From Sulfurovum sp. (GTDB lineage Bacteria > Campylobacterota > Campylobacteria > Campylobacterales > Sulfurovaceae), in NCBI GenBank assembly GCA_027046415.1, contig JALTYW010000053.1, positions 1-19,304 on the forward strand: DNA of 19,304 bases, in the 5' to 3' direction. The notes beneath the pieces were generated by a model, which had not been told where the DNA came from, did not search any database, and was given only the letters and a program-made list of their open reading frames with translations. The position numbers and the translations under genes were made by a program. This document shows, in pieces, positions 1-7,859 of this stretch (position 1 is its first letter; each line of letters opens with the position of its first letter).

Positions 1-1
1 T

Positions 2-178
2 AATGAGATCAAGAAGATTTCCAAGCCCGGAAGACGTGTTCACCAGGGTAAAGATGAAATCAGAACATTCAAGAACGGTTACGGTACACTGGTTGTTTCG
101 ACAAGCCAAGGCGTACTTGCCAACGACGAAGCGTACAAGCGCGGTATCGGCGGCGAAGTAATCTGTAGTATTTGGTAA
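2..178 (+). CDS. rpsH: 30S ribosomal protein S8, C-terminal part (5' end outside window)
   Basis: Small-subunit ribosomal protein S8, which binds the central domain of 16S rRNA and in many bacteria also regulates the spc operon. Only the last 58 residues are present. The reading frame that starts at base 2 runs open to a TAA at 176-178. The peptide carries the S8 C-terminal signature: a GRRVH segment, then [13 protein letters not shown], and the ending GGEVICSIW, where the aromatic residue at the very end is typical. rplF follows after 9 nt, the standard spc-operon order. The identification is firm; the missing N-terminal half cannot be assessed. Confidence 0.95.
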   Translation, partial: NEIKKISKPGRRVHQGKDEIRTFKNGYGTLVVSTSQGVLANDEAYKRGIGGEVICSIW

Positions 179-187
179 GGAGACAAG

Positions 188-724
188 ATGTCAAGAATAG
201 GAAAAAGACCAGTAACTGTCGCTAGCGGTATCGAAGTATCCCTCGACGGTACGACTCTCGTGGCTAAAAAAGGCAATCTTGAAAAGAGACTTGAAACACA
301 CGGACGTGTCGATGTGAACATTGACGGGAATGAAGTGGTTTTCATCAGAAAAGGTGACGACAAACAGTCTGCTGCCTACTGGGGAACATACAGAGCGCTT
401 TTCAACAATATCATCGTAGGACTCGACAAAGGATTCCAGAAATCTCTCGAGATTAACGGTGTCGGTTACAGAGCGGCAGTTCAAGGAAAAGTACTGAACC
501 TGCAGCTTGGATTCTCTCACGATATCAACTTTGATATCCCTGAAGGACTTGAGATCTCTGTAGACAAAAACATCATTACCATCAAGGGTACTGACAAGCA
601 GGCAGTCGGTCAGGCAGCAGCTGAGATCAGAGCGTTCAGACCACCTGAGCCTTACAAAGGAAAAGGTGTGAAGTATACCGATGAAGTGATCATCAGAAAA
701 GCCGGTAAAGCGGCTGGTAAGTAA
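188..724 (+). CDS. rplF: 50S ribosomal protein L6
   Basis: Large-subunit protein L6, located near the GTPase-associated centre. The protein has 178 residues, normal for the family. It begins MSRIGKRPV, the conserved L6 start, and has the two duplicated L6 domains. The second contains the near-invariant [13 protein letters not shown] segment (about residues 151-163) followed by the basic C-terminus. The start is supported by AAGGAG at 177-182, 5 nt before the ATG. It sits 9 nt after rpsH and 10 nt before rplR, so it is co-transcribed and probably translationally coupled. Nothing unusual is seen. Confidence 0.98.
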   Translation: MSRIGKRPVTVASGIEVSLDGTTLVAKKGNLEKRLETHGRVDVNIDGNEVVFIRKGDDKQSAAYWGTYRALFNNIIVGLDKGFQKSLEINGVGYRAAVQGKVLNLQLGFSHDINFDIPEGLEISVDKNIITIKGTDKQAVGQAAAEIRAFRPPEPYKGKGVKYTDEVIIRKAGKAAGK

Positions 725-734
725 GGGGCGATAG

Positions 735-1091
735 ATGTTAAAAAGTATTCAAAAAAGAAAAAATAAACTTCGCGCTCAGAGAAAAGCGAGAGTAAGAGGC
801 AAGATCTTCGGAACAGCTGAGCTTCCGAGACTCTCTGTATACAAGTCCAACAAGTACTTCTACGCTCAGGCGATCGATGACAATGCAGGTATGACACTTG
901 CATCAGTTGACGGAAGAAAGCTCGGACTCAAAGCGAACAGAGAAGATGTCAAAAAGATAGCTGCAGAGATGGCTAAAAACCTTGCTTCAAAAAACATCGA
1001 CAGTGTTGTATTTGACAGAAATGGTTATCTTTACCACGGTGTTGTCGCATCATTTGCTGATGCACTCAGAGAAGCCGGAATCAAGTTTTAA
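735..1091 (+). CDS. rplR: 50S ribosomal protein L18
   Basis: 5S rRNA-binding protein L18, 118 residues, usual length. The basic N-terminal arm (KRKNKLRAQRKARVRGKI) is followed by the L18 core: LPRLSVYKSNKYFYAQAIDD near residue 30, and at the C-terminus the VFDRNGYLYHGVVASFADA signature with a GIKF ending. A purine-rich ribosome binding site (AAGGGGCGA) precedes the ATG. rpsE follows after 6 nt. The identification is firm. Confidence 0.98.
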   Translation: MLKSIQKRKNKLRAQRKARVRGKIFGTAELPRLSVYKSNKYFYAQAIDDNAGMTLASVDGRKLGLKANREDVKKIAAEMAKNLASKNIDSVVFDRNGYLYHGVVASFADALREAGIKF

Positions 1092-1097
1092 GGAAGC

Positions 1098-1547
1098 ATG
1101 ATGGAAAATCAAGAAATCGAAAATGAATTTGAAGAAGTGATCGTAAACATCGGTCGTGTTACCAAGGTTGTCAAGGGTGGTAGACGATTCAGATTTACTG
1201 CACTTGTCGTTATTGGCGACAAGAAAGGTACAGTCGGATACGGATTTGGTAAAGCCAAAGAGGTTCCTGACGCGATCAAAAAAGCGGTAGATGATGCACA
1301 CAAGAACCTTGTGAAAGTTAACATCAAAGGAACAACCATCGCTCACGATATCGAGCACAAGTTCAACGCAAGTAGAATTGTGCTTAGACCGGCGAGTGAA
1401 GGTACAGGGGTAATTGCCGGTGGTGCCGCTCGTCCGGTACTCGAACTTGCAGGCGTACAGGATGTACTATGCAAATCTATCGGTTCAAACAACCCAAATA
1501 ACCTGGTAAGATGCGCAATTCAAGCACTTACCAGAATCAAAGCATAA
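1098..1547 (+). CDS. rpsE: 30S ribosomal protein S5
   Basis: Small-subunit protein S5, involved in decoding fidelity at the mRNA entry site. About 149 residues. The double-stranded RNA-binding S5 N-domain is seen in [14 protein letters not shown] and [19 protein letters not shown] (roughly residues 19-53). The C-domain is seen in [20 protein letters not shown] and the NNPNNLVRC segment. Two ATG codons stand in tandem at 1098 and 1101. AAGGA at 1090-1094 lies only 3 nt from the first but 6 nt from the second, so initiation at 1101 (148 residues) is at least as likely. Downstream is rplO with no rpmD (L30) between, as in other Campylobacterota. Confidence 0.97.
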   Translation: MMENQEIENEFEEVIVNIGRVTKVVKGGRRFRFTALVVIGDKKGTVGYGFGKAKEVPDAIKKAVDDAHKNLVKVNIKGTTIAHDIEHKFNASRIVLRPASEGTGVIAGGAARPVLELAGVQDVLCKSIGSNNPNNLVRCAIQALTRIKA

Positions 1548-1557
1548 GGGGTAAGGT

Positions 1558-1956
1558 ATGGGTCTACATAATTTACAGCCTGCTCCGGGATCGACTCGCA
1601 ACAGAAAAAGAGTTGGACGCGGACAGGGTTCAGGTACAGGTAAGACAGCAGGACGTGGTAACAAAGGTCAGAAAGCAAGATCTGGTTACAGCAAAAAAAG
1701 AGGTTTCGAGGGTGGGCAAATGCCACTGCAGAAGAGACTTCCGAAAATCGGTTTCACATCGAAAATCGAAAAGCCGTATGTGATCAATGTTGAGAAGATC
1801 AAAGCGGTTGCAGAACTTGACGAGATCACACTTGAGAGTATCAAGTCAGTTCACAAATTGCAAAAAACAGTAAAAAGAGTAAAACTCATCGGTGCATCTG
1901 CCAAAGATCTTGCAGGCAAGATCAAAGATGATGCTGTAACCACAAGCGGAAAATAA
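1558..1956 (+). CDS. rplO: 50S ribosomal protein L15
   Basis: Large-subunit assembly protein L15, 132 residues, slightly short for the family (about 144 in E. coli). The N-terminal signature [20 protein letters not shown] and the Gly/Lys-rich [20 protein letters not shown] segment are unmistakable; [18 protein letters not shown] follows near residues 50-67. The C-terminal region keeps [13 protein letters not shown]. It begins 10 nt after rpsE and ends 2 nt before secY, consistent with coupling of L15 and SecY synthesis. Confidence 0.97.
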   Translation: MGLHNLQPAPGSTRNRKRVGRGQGSGTGKTAGRGNKGQKARSGYSKKRGFEGGQMPLQKRLPKIGFTSKIEKPYVINVEKIKAVAELDEITLESIKSVHKLQKTVKRVKLIGASAKDLAGKIKDDAVTTSGK

Positions 1957-1958
1957 TC

Positions 1959-3221
1959 ATGGGTAACGCTTTAACTCAAAAAATCCTGATCACTTTGGGA
2001 TTCCTTTTTGCATACAGAGTTTTAGCCTACATTCCTACACCGGGTGTTGATCTGAATGTTATCAAAGAGTTCTTTGATAGCAACTCCAACAACGCCCTTG
2101 GGATGATGAATATGTTCTCTGGAAATGCTGTTGAACGTTTAAGTATCATCTCCCTTGGTATCATGCCTTATATTACAGCTTCCATCGTCATGGAACTTCT
2201 CGCAGCTACATTCCCTACACTTGGACAAATGAAGAAAGAACGTGATGGAATGCAAAAGTATATGCAGATCATTCGTTATTTCACCATTTTTATTACTGTA
2301 GTGCAGGCAATTGGTGTCTCAATGGGACTTCAGAGTATGACCGGACGAGCAGGAGAAAGTGCTGTTATGATTGATCCTATGACATTTACCATCCTGACGA
2401 CTTTCTCTATGTTGACTGGGACAATGTTGTTGATGTGGATTGGTGAGCAGATCACACAAAAAGGGATCGGGAATGGTATTTCACTGATTATCTTTGCAGG
2501 TATTGTATCCGGATTACCGGCAGCAATTGGAAATACAATCCGTGCAGTCAATGCAGGTGAGATGAATTTCCTTCTTGTTCTGGGTATACTTGGTGTGATG
2601 CTGGTTACTATTCTTGCGATTATCTATGTTGAACTGGGCGAGCGTCGTGTGCCGATCTCCTATTCAAGAAAGACTATCATGCAGAATCAGACAAAACGTG
2701 TGATGAACTATATTCCTGTCAAAGTCAACCTTTCAGGTGTTATTCCTCCTATCTTTGCCTCTGCTGTACTGATGTTCCCATTGACAATGCTGCAGGCAAG
2801 CAGTAACCCTATATTGACTGCGATTGCCGATACGCTTTCGCCGGGAGGTTTGGTATTCAACATCGCAACTTTTGTGCTTGTTGTCTTTTTTGCCTTTTTC
2901 TATGCGTCTATTGCTTTCAATGCCAAAGACATTGCAGACAACTTGAAAAGACAGGGTGGGTTTATTCCCGGTGTTAGACCCGGTGAACATACCAAAGAGT
3001 TTCTCAATGAGGTTGCGAGCCGTCTGACAGGATCAGGCGCGATCTACCTTGGTATTATTGCCACCGTACCATTTGCTATTATCTCCGGTATGGGCGCAAG
3101 TTTCTACTTTGGTGGGGTTTCTGTACTTATTATTGTTCAGGTTGCACTCGATACCATGAGAAAGATCGAGGCTCAGAGAACCATGAACCAGTATGATACG
3201 CTGGGCAATGTAGGTCTGTAA
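1959..3221 (+). CDS. secY: Protein translocase subunit SecY
   Basis: Central channel subunit of the SecYEG translocon in the inner membrane. It has 420 residues and about ten hydrophobic segments. Diagnostic stretches are the N-terminal RVLAYIPTPGVD, then GIMPYITASIVMELL (plug/TM2 region), ITQKGIGNGISLIIFAGI (TM4-5), ELGERRVPISY (cytoplasmic loop), VIPPIFASAV (TM7), and the C-terminal cytoplasmic loop NLKRQGGFIPGVRPG with the ribosome- and SecA-contacting arginines. Only TC separates it from rplO, and its TAA overlaps the map ATG by one base (TAATG). No clear Shine-Dalgarno is present beyond CGGAAAA, so expression probably depends on coupling to rplO. Confidence 0.98.
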   Translation: MGNALTQKILITLGFLFAYRVLAYIPTPGVDLNVIKEFFDSNSNNALGMMNMFSGNAVERLSIISLGIMPYITASIVMELLAATFPTLGQMKKERDGMQKYMQIIRYFTIFITVVQAIGVSMGLQSMTGRAGESAVMIDPMTFTILTTFSMLTGTMLLMWIGEQITQKGIGNGISLIIFAGIVSGLPAAIGNTIRAVNAGEMNFLLVLGILGVMLVTILAIIYVELGERRVPISYSRKTIMQNQTKRVMNYIPVKVNLSGVIPPIFASAVLMFPLTMLQASSNPILTAIADTLSPGGLVFNIATFVLVVFFAFFYASIAFNAKDIADNLKRQGGFIPGVRPGEHTKEFLNEVASRLTGSGAIYLGIIATVPFAIISGMGASFYFGGVSVLIIVQVALDTMRKIEAQRTMNQYDTLGNVGL

Positions 3222-3988
3222 TGGCTATTGCGATACGAAAACCCGATGAGATCGCCAAGCTCAAAAGAGCCGGCGAAATTGTCGGTAATACACTTCAATA
3301 TCTTCAGTCTATTGTAAAACCCGGTATGACGCTTAAAGAGATTGATGCACTTGGCGAAAAGTATATTCGTGAAGCTGGTGCAGAACCCTCGTTTAAGGGG
3401 CTGTACGGTTTTACCGGTTCTGTCTGCACCTCACTCAATGAGGTGTGTATTCACGGCGTACCGGATGATACCGTGGTCAAAGAGGGTGATGTTCTCGGAC
3501 TGGATATCGGAACGAAACTTGACGGTTATTATGGCGATGCAGCCATCACTATGGCTATAGGAAATGTATCTGAAGAGGATCAGGCTTTGATAGCGTGTTC
3601 CAAAGGAGCACTCTATCATGCTATTGAAGCAATCAAGCCCGGTATGCGGTTTAAAGAGTTAACAAAAATCCTTGAAGACTATATTGTCTCGGCAGGTTTT
3701 GTGCCTTTGCGTGACTATTGTGGACACGGCATCGGTACCAAGCCGCATGATGAGCCGAATATCCCAAACTATCTTGAGGGCAAACCCAATCAGGGGCCTA
3801 AGATCAAGAACGGTATGGTCTTCTGCCTTGAGCCGATGATCTGTCAGAAGAGTGGCAATCCGGTATTGCTTGAAGATCAGTGGTCGGTTGTGAGTGATGA
3901 TGGTCTGCGTACCGCACACTATGAACATCAGGTAGCAGTGGTTGACGGCAAAGCCGTTATATTGACCGAAGCAACAGCTTCTCTGTAA
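3221..3988 (+). CDS. map: Methionine aminopeptidase, type I
   Basis: Removes the initiator methionine from nascent proteins in the cytosol. It has 255 residues with the compact type I pita-bread fold and no N-terminal extension. The five metal ligands are visible at the expected spacing: D95 (LGLDIG), D106 (YYGDAA), H169 (GHGIG), E204 (FCLEPMI) and E235 (YEHQVAV). The substrate-contacting H79 (VCIHGVP) is also present. It overlaps secY by one base and precedes infA by 24 nt, the secY-map-infA order common in Campylobacterota and Firmicutes. Confidence 0.98.
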   Translation: MAIAIRKPDEIAKLKRAGEIVGNTLQYLQSIVKPGMTLKEIDALGEKYIREAGAEPSFKGLYGFTGSVCTSLNEVCIHGVPDDTVVKEGDVLGLDIGTKLDGYYGDAAITMAIGNVSEEDQALIACSKGALYHAIEAIKPGMRFKELTKILEDYIVSAGFVPLRDYCGHGIGTKPHDEPNIPNYLEGKPNQGPKIKNGMVFCLEPMICQKSGNPVLLEDQWSVVSDDGLRTAHYEHQVAVVDGKAVILTEATASL

Positions 3989-4012
3989 ACGTTAGAAAGA
4001 AGGATAGACGAT

Positions 4013-4231
4013 ATGGCAAAAGATGACGTAATCGAAATCGACGGTAAAGTGGTAGAAGCGTTGCCAAATGCAACCTTCAGAGTAGAACTGGATAATGGGC
4101 ATGTGGTACTTTGCCACATCGCAGGAAAGATGCGGATGCACTATATCAAAATTCTCCCCGGAGATAAAGTTAAAGTGGAATTAACTCCATACAGCCTTGA
4201 TAAAGGCCGAATCACTTTCCGATACAAATAG
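4013..4231 (+). CDS. infA: Translation initiation factor IF-1
   Basis: IF-1 binds the 30S A site during initiation. It has 72 residues, exactly the usual length, forming one S1-type OB fold: [11 protein letters not shown] at the start, then [32 protein letters not shown], and the ending GRITFRYK. The ATG follows GAAAGAAGGATAG with a clear AAGGA. It is the last gene before a 254-nt non-coding gap that contains hairpins and a new promoter, so infA is probably the end of the spc transcript, with partial read-through. Confidence 0.98.
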   Translation: MAKDDVIEIDGKVVEALPNATFRVELDNGHVVLCHIAGKMRMHYIKILPGDKVKVELTPYSLDKGRITFRYK

Positions 4232-4298
4232 AACGTTGGGTGCATTTGTACCCCGTTGTTTCAAACAGCTGCTTAAAACGGTGCGTGGTTACGCACCC
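4232..4298 (+). terminator. Two hairpins after infA; possible partial terminator/attenuator
   Basis: Hairpin 1 directly follows the infA stop: GGGTGC (4238-4243) pairs with GTACCC (4248-4253) around an ATTT loop, extended by AACG (4232-4235) with CGTT (4254-4257). It is followed by a weak T-rich tail (GTTGTTTC). Hairpin 2 is a perfect 7-bp stem, GGTGCGT (4280-4286) with ACGCACC (4291-4297), around GGTT. GGGTGC (4238-4243) is also fully complementary to GCACCC (4293-4298), so the two hairpins and a long-range pairing exclude each other. Neither has a strong U tract. Termination is an inference from position between infA and a new promoter. Confidence 0.45.
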
Positions 4299-4334
4299 TA
4301 CAGAAACCCTTCATTTATAAGAAAAATTCAAGAA

Positions 4335-4356
4335 ATATTTCGGTATAATCCCTGTC
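4335..4356 (+). promoter_or_regulatory. Promoter of rpmJ-rpsM-rpsK-rpsD-rpoA-rplQ
   Basis: A perfect TATAAT (4344-4349) preceded by ATATTTCGG lies in the infA-rpmJ gap. The upstream stretch is A/T-rich with no recognisable TTGACA, which is usual for sigma70 promoters in this phylum. The same TTCGGTATAAT core recurs before panD. Transcription should begin near 4355-4357, giving a leader of about 130 nt. Confidence 0.7.
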
Positions 4357-4485
4357 CCTATTACTATAGGTAGTGGGAAACTGCGCGAAGAATCTTTGAT
4401 TGATTCGCACCGATCACTCAAGGGTTGGATGCCCTAAACTCGGTCATCCACGCAAACAGAGGTGCAAAAATTTACAGGAGTCACC
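4357..4485 (+). promoter_or_regulatory. Structured 5' leader of the alpha operon with candidate pseudoknot
   Basis: This untranslated leader contains several nested pairings. Hairpin A is GCGAA (4385-4389) with TTCGC (4404-4408), continued by AATC (4391-4394) with GATT (4398-4401). Next, ACCGA (4409-4413) pairs with TCGGT (4440-4444) and encloses AGGG (4421-4424) with CCCT (4432-4435). The loop of the latter contains TGGATG (4426-4431), which is perfectly complementary to CATCCA (4445-4450) just outside the stem, making a pseudoknot. A competing pair is GCACC (4407-4411) with GGTGC (4461-4465). The rpmJ ribosome binding site AGGAG is at 4476-4480. Regulation by S4 is an inference from position; the pairings are read directly. 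Confidence 0.45.
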
Positions 4486-4599
4486 ATGAAGGTCAGACCA
4501 TCAGTTAAGAAGATGTGCGATGATTGCAAAATCATCAAGCGCAAAGGTATTGTACGCGTGATTTGTAAAAATCCAAAACATAAACAGAGACAAGGATAA
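4486..4599 (+). CDS. rpmJ: 50S ribosomal protein L36
   Basis: L36 is the smallest ribosomal protein, 37 residues, normal length. It begins [11 protein letters not shown] and keeps the zinc-ribbon ligands C11, C14, C27 and H32 (CDDC, then [13 protein letters not shown]), so this is the zinc-binding (C+) paralogue type. The start is supported by AGGAG at 4476-4480 with a 5-nt spacer. It is the first gene after the structured leader and ends 2 nt before rpsM. Confidence 0.97.
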   Translation: MKVRPSVKKMCDDCKIIKRKGIVRVICKNPKHKQRQG

Positions 4600-4601
4600 A
4601 C

Positions 4602-4964
4602 ATGGCACGTATTGCAGGTGTTGATTTACCACAGAAAAAGAGAATGGAGTATGCACTGACATACATCTACGGTATCGGTTTGACAACGTCAAGAAAGATC
4701 CTTGACAGAACAGGTATCAGCTATGACAAAAGAGTCCATGAATTGACAGATGCGGAAGCGGCAATCATCCGTAATGACATTCAGGAAAATGTTATGGTAG
4801 AGGGAGATCTTCGTAAAAAAGTTGCAATGGACATCAAGGCATTGATGGATCTTGGTAACTACAGAGGACTCAGACACAGAAGAGGACTGCCTGTTCGTGG
4901 TCAAAAAACTAAGACAAATGCGCGAACCAGAAAAGGGAAGCGTAAAACTGTCGGTGCAGCGTAA
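4602..4964 (+). CDS. rpsM: 30S ribosomal protein S13
   Basis: S13 sits in the head of the 30S subunit and contacts the P-site tRNA and the large subunit (bridge B1). It has 120 residues. It begins [14 protein letters not shown], has the helix-two-turn-helix region [14 protein letters not shown] (about residues 22-35), the [19 protein letters not shown] signature (about 83-101) and a highly basic C-terminal tail. The AAGGA upstream overlaps the end of rpmJ, indicating coupled translation. It ends 13 nt before rpsK. Confidence 0.98.
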   Translation: MARIAGVDLPQKKRMEYALTYIYGIGLTTSRKILDRTGISYDKRVHELTDAEAAIIRNDIQENVMVEGDLRKKVAMDIKALMDLGNYRGLRHRRGLPVRGQKTKTNARTRKGKRKTVGAA

Positions 4965-4977
4965 GGAGTAGCGAAAG

Positions 4978-5352
4978 ATGGCTAAGAAAAAAGCAAAAAA
5001 GAGTATTGCAAAAGGTGTTGTCTACGTAGCGGCGACATTTAACAATACTGTGATCACTGTTACAGATGAAATGGGTAATGTTATCTCTTGGAGCTCAGCA
5101 GGAGCACTTGGGTTCAAAGGTTCAAAGAAATCGACTCCTTTTGCTGCCACAGAGGCAGTTGCCGATGCAATGACTAAGGCCAAAGAGCATGGCATCAAAG
5201 AGGTAGGGATCAAAGTACAGGGTCCTGGTTCCGGTAGAGATACTGCTGTAAAAGCGATTGGTGCGACAGAGGGAATTCGTGTAACATTCCTCAAAGACAT
5301 CACTCCGCTTCCACACAATGGTTGTAGACCACCTAAGAAGAGAAGGGTATAA
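4978..5352 (+). CDS. rpsK: 30S ribosomal protein S11
   Basis: S11 forms part of the platform near the E site. It has 124 residues. After a lysine-rich N-terminus come [20 protein letters not shown], then [37 protein letters not shown] and the ending [16 protein letters not shown], all typical S11 motifs. A good AAGGAG precedes the start. rpsD begins 2 nt after the stop. Confidence 0.98.
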   Translation: MAKKKAKKSIAKGVVYVAATFNNTVITVTDEMGNVISWSSAGALGFKGSKKSTPFAATEAVADAMTKAKEHGIKEVGIKVQGPGSGRDTAVKAIGATEGIRVTFLKDITPLPHNGCRPPKKRRV

Positions 5353-5354
5353 GT

Positions 5355-5981
5355 ATGGCAAGATATAGAGGTCCAGTTGAAAAACTAGAAAGAAGACTTG
5401 GTGTTGATCTTGGTCTGAAGGGTGAGAGAAGGCTTGCCGGTAAATCGGCTTTGGAAAAACGTCCGTATGCGCCGGGTCAGCATGGGCAGAGACGTTCAAA
5501 GATCAGTGAATACGGTCTTCAGCTTCAAGAGAAGCAGAAAGCCAAGTTCATGTATGGTGTTTCTGAGAAGCAGTTTCGAGCGCTTTTTAAAGAGGCGAAC
5601 AGAAGAGAAGGGAATACCGGTGCCATTCTGATTCAACTGCTTGAGCAGCGTCTTGACAATGTCGTTTACAGAATGGGGTTTGCCACTACCAGAGCAGCAG
5701 CAAGACAGTTTGTCAATCACGGACATATCCTTGTTGATGGTAAACGTGTTGATATCCCTTCCTACCGCGTTAAAGCGGGACAGAAGATTGAGATTAGAGA
5801 GAAGAGTAAAAGCAACCCTCAAATACTCAGAGCGATAGAGCTTACAAATCAGACTGGTATGGTCGAGTGGGTTGATGTTGATAAAGAAAAACTTTTCGGA
5901 ATCTTTACAAGAATACCGGAAAGAGATGAAATTTCAATTCCTGTTGAAGAGCGTCTAATCGTTGAGCTGTACTCTAAATAA
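5355..5981 (+). CDS. rpsD: 30S ribosomal protein S4
   Basis: S4 nucleates 30S assembly on 16S rRNA, and in several bacteria represses its own operon by binding the mRNA leader. It has 208 residues, full length. It begins [16 protein letters not shown]; this N-terminus lacks the four-cysteine zinc motif, so it is the C-minus type. The S4 RNA-binding domain spans about residues 95-160 ([33 protein letters not shown]). Its place inside the operon headed by the structured leader makes it the prime candidate for feedback control of that leader. Confidence 0.98.
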   Translation: MARYRGPVEKLERRLGVDLGLKGERRLAGKSALEKRPYAPGQHGQRRSKISEYGLQLQEKQKAKFMYGVSEKQFRALFKEANRREGNTGAILIQLLEQRLDNVVYRMGFATTRAAARQFVNHGHILVDGKRVDIPSYRVKAGQKIEIREKSKSNPQILRAIELTNQTGMVEWVDVDKEKLFGIFTRIPERDEISIPVEERLIVELYSK

Positions 5982-6005
5982 TCGTAGTTAAGTAAAGGCT
6001 AGTGA

Positions 6006-7007
6006 ATGAGAAAAATTAAAGTTGCACCGTTTATGCCGACAGAAGTAGAGGTTAATGAGATCAGCGCAAACCGCGCAGAGATCATTGCCTATCCTTTTGA
6101 AAGCGGTTATGCTGTTACACTTGCGCACCCGCTCAGACGTCTGATTCTTGGATCGTCTATCGGATATGCGCCAATCTCTGTCAAGATTGAAGGTGCTGCG
6201 CACGAGTTTGACACAATTAGAGGTATGCATGAAGATGTGGCTGTATTCATTATCAATTTGAAAAACATCCGTTTCAAGATCAAGGATGAAAGTGATCGAG
6301 TTGAGCTAAAGTACAGTTTTACGGGGCACAAAGAAGTAACAGCTCAGGATCTTAACAATGATCTGATTGAAGTCGTGAACGGGGATCTTCCGTTGGCAAC
6401 ACTCAATGAAGATGCAGAGTTGAACTTTACAGTGGTGATCGCAAAAGGTATTGGTTATGTACCAAGTGAGGATCTCAGAGACGAAGTTGCTTCAGATGCA
6501 ATCGCTCTGGATGCTTTCTTTACGCCGGTCAGAAAAGCCAACTACAAGATTGATCCTGTTTTGGTTGAGGACAACCCAAATTTTGAAAAGATCATTTTTG
6601 ATATCGAAACAGATGCCCAAATTGGTCCGGTTGAAGCGTTCACCAACGCTTTGGAAGTGATGAACAAACAGCTTTCTGTCTTCAATGGTGTGCTTGATAT
6701 CGATATAAGTGCGCCCGCACCGAGAAAATCCGGAGACGAGAATGAGCTTAAGCCTTTTCTCCAGACAGTTGACTCTCTTGGACTGAGTGCACGCTCTTTC
6801 AACTCACTGGACAGAGCTGGCATAAAATACCTCGGAGAGCTGGTCTTGATGAGCGAGAACGAGATCAAGAACATCAAAAACCTTGGGAAAAAATCTCTCG
6901 ATGAGATCAATGAATGTCTTGTTGAACATGGTTTTGGACCAGAATTTGAATTAGCAGAGAATACAAGAGCAAATCTTGTGAAAAAAATTGAGCAGCTTAA
7001 AGTATAG
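6006..7007 (+). CDS. rpoA: DNA-directed RNA polymerase alpha subunit
   Basis: The alpha subunit dimerises to scaffold RNA polymerase assembly and contacts activators and UP elements through its C-terminal domain. It has 333 residues. The N-terminal domain shows HPLRRLILGSSIGYAP (about residues 41-56) and HEFDTIRGMHEDV. After a linker comes the C-terminal domain, LSARSFNSLDRAGIKYLGEL with KNLGKKSLDEI (about residues 260-300). The start ATG follows AAAGG at 5994-5998. It is preceded by rpsD (24 nt) and followed by rplQ (23 nt), the standard alpha-operon end. Confidence 0.98.
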   Translation: MRKIKVAPFMPTEVEVNEISANRAEIIAYPFESGYAVTLAHPLRRLILGSSIGYAPISVKIEGAAHEFDTIRGMHEDVAVFIINLKNIRFKIKDESDRVELKYSFTGHKEVTAQDLNNDLIEVVNGDLPLATLNEDAELNFTVVIAKGIGYVPSEDLRDEVASDAIALDAFFTPVRKANYKIDPVLVEDNPNFEKIIFDIETDAQIGPVEAFTNALEVMNKQLSVFNGVLDIDISAPAPRKSGDENELKPFLQTVDSLGLSARSFNSLDRAGIKYLGELVLMSENEIKNIKNLGKKSLDEINECLVEHGFGPEFELAENTRANLVKKIEQLKV

Positions 7008-7030
7008 GCTGCTTCATATAAAGGAAAGAT

Positions 7031-7381
7031 ATGAGACATAAACACGGATATCGCAAACTGAACAGAACCTCTTCTCATAGAGCGGCTCTGCTCAAAAATC
7101 TTGCTATTGCTTTGACGAAAGAAGAAAGAATAGAGACAACTTTGCCCAAAGCGAAAGAGCTTAGAAGCTACTATGAGAAGCTTATCACCAAAGCGTCTGC
7201 AGGTGACTTTAATGCGCATAGAGCAATCTTCGCAATGCTTCAGGATAAAGAGTGTACGAACAAAATTGTTACAGAGATTGCACCGAAGTATGCAGACAGA
7301 AATGGTGGATACACGCGTATCATCAAAACTCGTACAAGAAGAGGTGATGCAGCACCTATGGCGATTATCGAACTGGTATAA
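7031..7381 (+). CDS. rplQ: 50S ribosomal protein L17
   Basis: L17 lies near the polypeptide exit tunnel. It has 116 residues. It begins [20 protein letters not shown], followed by [20 protein letters not shown] and the C-terminal [20 protein letters not shown] signature. AAGGAAAG precedes the ATG. It is the last gene of the alpha operon; a hairpin 18 nt after the stop is the likely end of the transcript. Confidence 0.98.
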   Translation: MRHKHGYRKLNRTSSHRAALLKNLAIALTKEERIETTLPKAKELRSYYEKLITKASAGDFNAHRAIFAMLQDKECTNKIVTEIAPKYADRNGGYTRIIKTRTRRGDAAPMAIIELV

Positions 7382-7398
7382 TCGTTCTGCAGCTTCCT

Positions 7399-7438
7399 GC
7401 CATAAGGCTTTTTGTGCCTTTGGCATCACTTTCAGTGA
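7399..7438 (+). terminator. Probable terminator hairpins after rplQ
   Basis: GCCA (7399-7402) plus AAGGC (7404-7408) pair with GCCTT (7416-7420) plus TGGC (7421-7424), a 9-bp stem with one bulged T and a T-rich loop. A second 5-bp hairpin, TCACT (7426-7430) with AGTGA (7434-7438), follows directly. There is no long T tract after either, so termination is inferred from the stem strength and the position at the operon end. Confidence 0.5.
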
Positions 7439-7520
7439 CAAATTTCCACTATACATAATATCACCCATTGACAAACTTTAACATTTAGTGTATAAACACA
7501 TACTAAAGAGTATGATTATT

Positions 7521-7564
7521 CTGAATTGGATATAATATAAATAGCTATAAAGCCCTTGAAGGGC
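7521..7564 (+). promoter_or_regulatory. Promoter of the nifU-like/murE operon with adjacent palindrome
   Basis: TTGGATATAAT contains a perfect -10 box TATAAT at 7531-7536 in an A/T-rich spacer. Transcription should start near 7543. Immediately downstream is the odd-symmetric palindrome GCCCTTGAAGGGC (7552-7564), between the expected start site and the ribosome binding site. It could be an operator or a small 5' UTR hairpin; no regulator can be named. Confidence 0.55.
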
Positions 7565-7579
7565 AACAAAGGAGAAAGA

Positions 7580-7858
7580 TTGATTCCGTTTACAGATGAA
7601 GAGCTTCTGCCGCCAGTGCAGGATGTCATTGAAAAGGTGCGTCCGTCCATTAAGCTTGACGGAGGAGATATCAAACTGATTGATATCAAAGATGGTGTCG
7701 TCTATGTACAGCTGCAGGGTGCGTGTGTAGGATGTGGAAGCAGTGGTACAACACTGAAATTCGGTGTCGAAAGACAACTTAAAACATTGATTCATCCGGA
7801 GTTGAGTGTTGTGAATGTACCACAGGGTTTTGAAGAGAAACTGGATCAATTAGGCTAA
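7580..7858 (+). CDS. NifU C-terminal-domain (Nfu-type) Fe-S scaffold/carrier protein
   Basis: Small Nfu-type protein that binds a labile Fe-S cluster through a CxxC pair and passes it to client proteins. From the chosen start it has 92 residues, a stand-alone NifU C-terminal domain. It shows PPVQDVIEKVRPSIKLDGGD (about 11-30) and the cluster motif GACVGCGSS with C49 and C52. The start is TTG at 7580: AAAGGAG at 7568-7574 lies 5 nt before it, and the next residues IPFTDEEL fit the family. An in-frame TTG at 7556 lies in the palindrome and has no ribosome binding site. It is followed 1 nt later by the TPR-like gene and then murE. Similar nifU-like/hypothetical/murE trios occur, as I recall, in Campylobacter and Helicobacter. 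Confidence 0.9.
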   Translation: MIPFTDEELLPPVQDVIEKVRPSIKLDGGDIKLIDIKDGVVYVQLQGACVGCGSSGTTLKFGVERQLKTLIHPELSVVNVPQGFEEKLDQLG

Positions 7859-7859
7859 A

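Noticed and set aside
1548..1557. Missing rpmD (L30) between rpsE and rplO
   Set aside because: Not a deletion: absence of rpmD here is normal for Campylobacterota as far as I recall.
4369..4450. tRNA-like appearance of the alpha-operon leader, ending in CCA
   Set aside because: There is no GTTCRANNC T-loop, no acceptor stem closing the region and no anticodon arm of correct size; the pairings fit a leader pseudoknot better.
6542..7474. 310-codon open frame on the - strand opposite rpoA and rplQ
   Set aside because: It lies antisense to two certain genes, has no ribosome binding site of note, and its composition (many Ser, Cys, Phe) is what reverse-frame reading of these genes gives.
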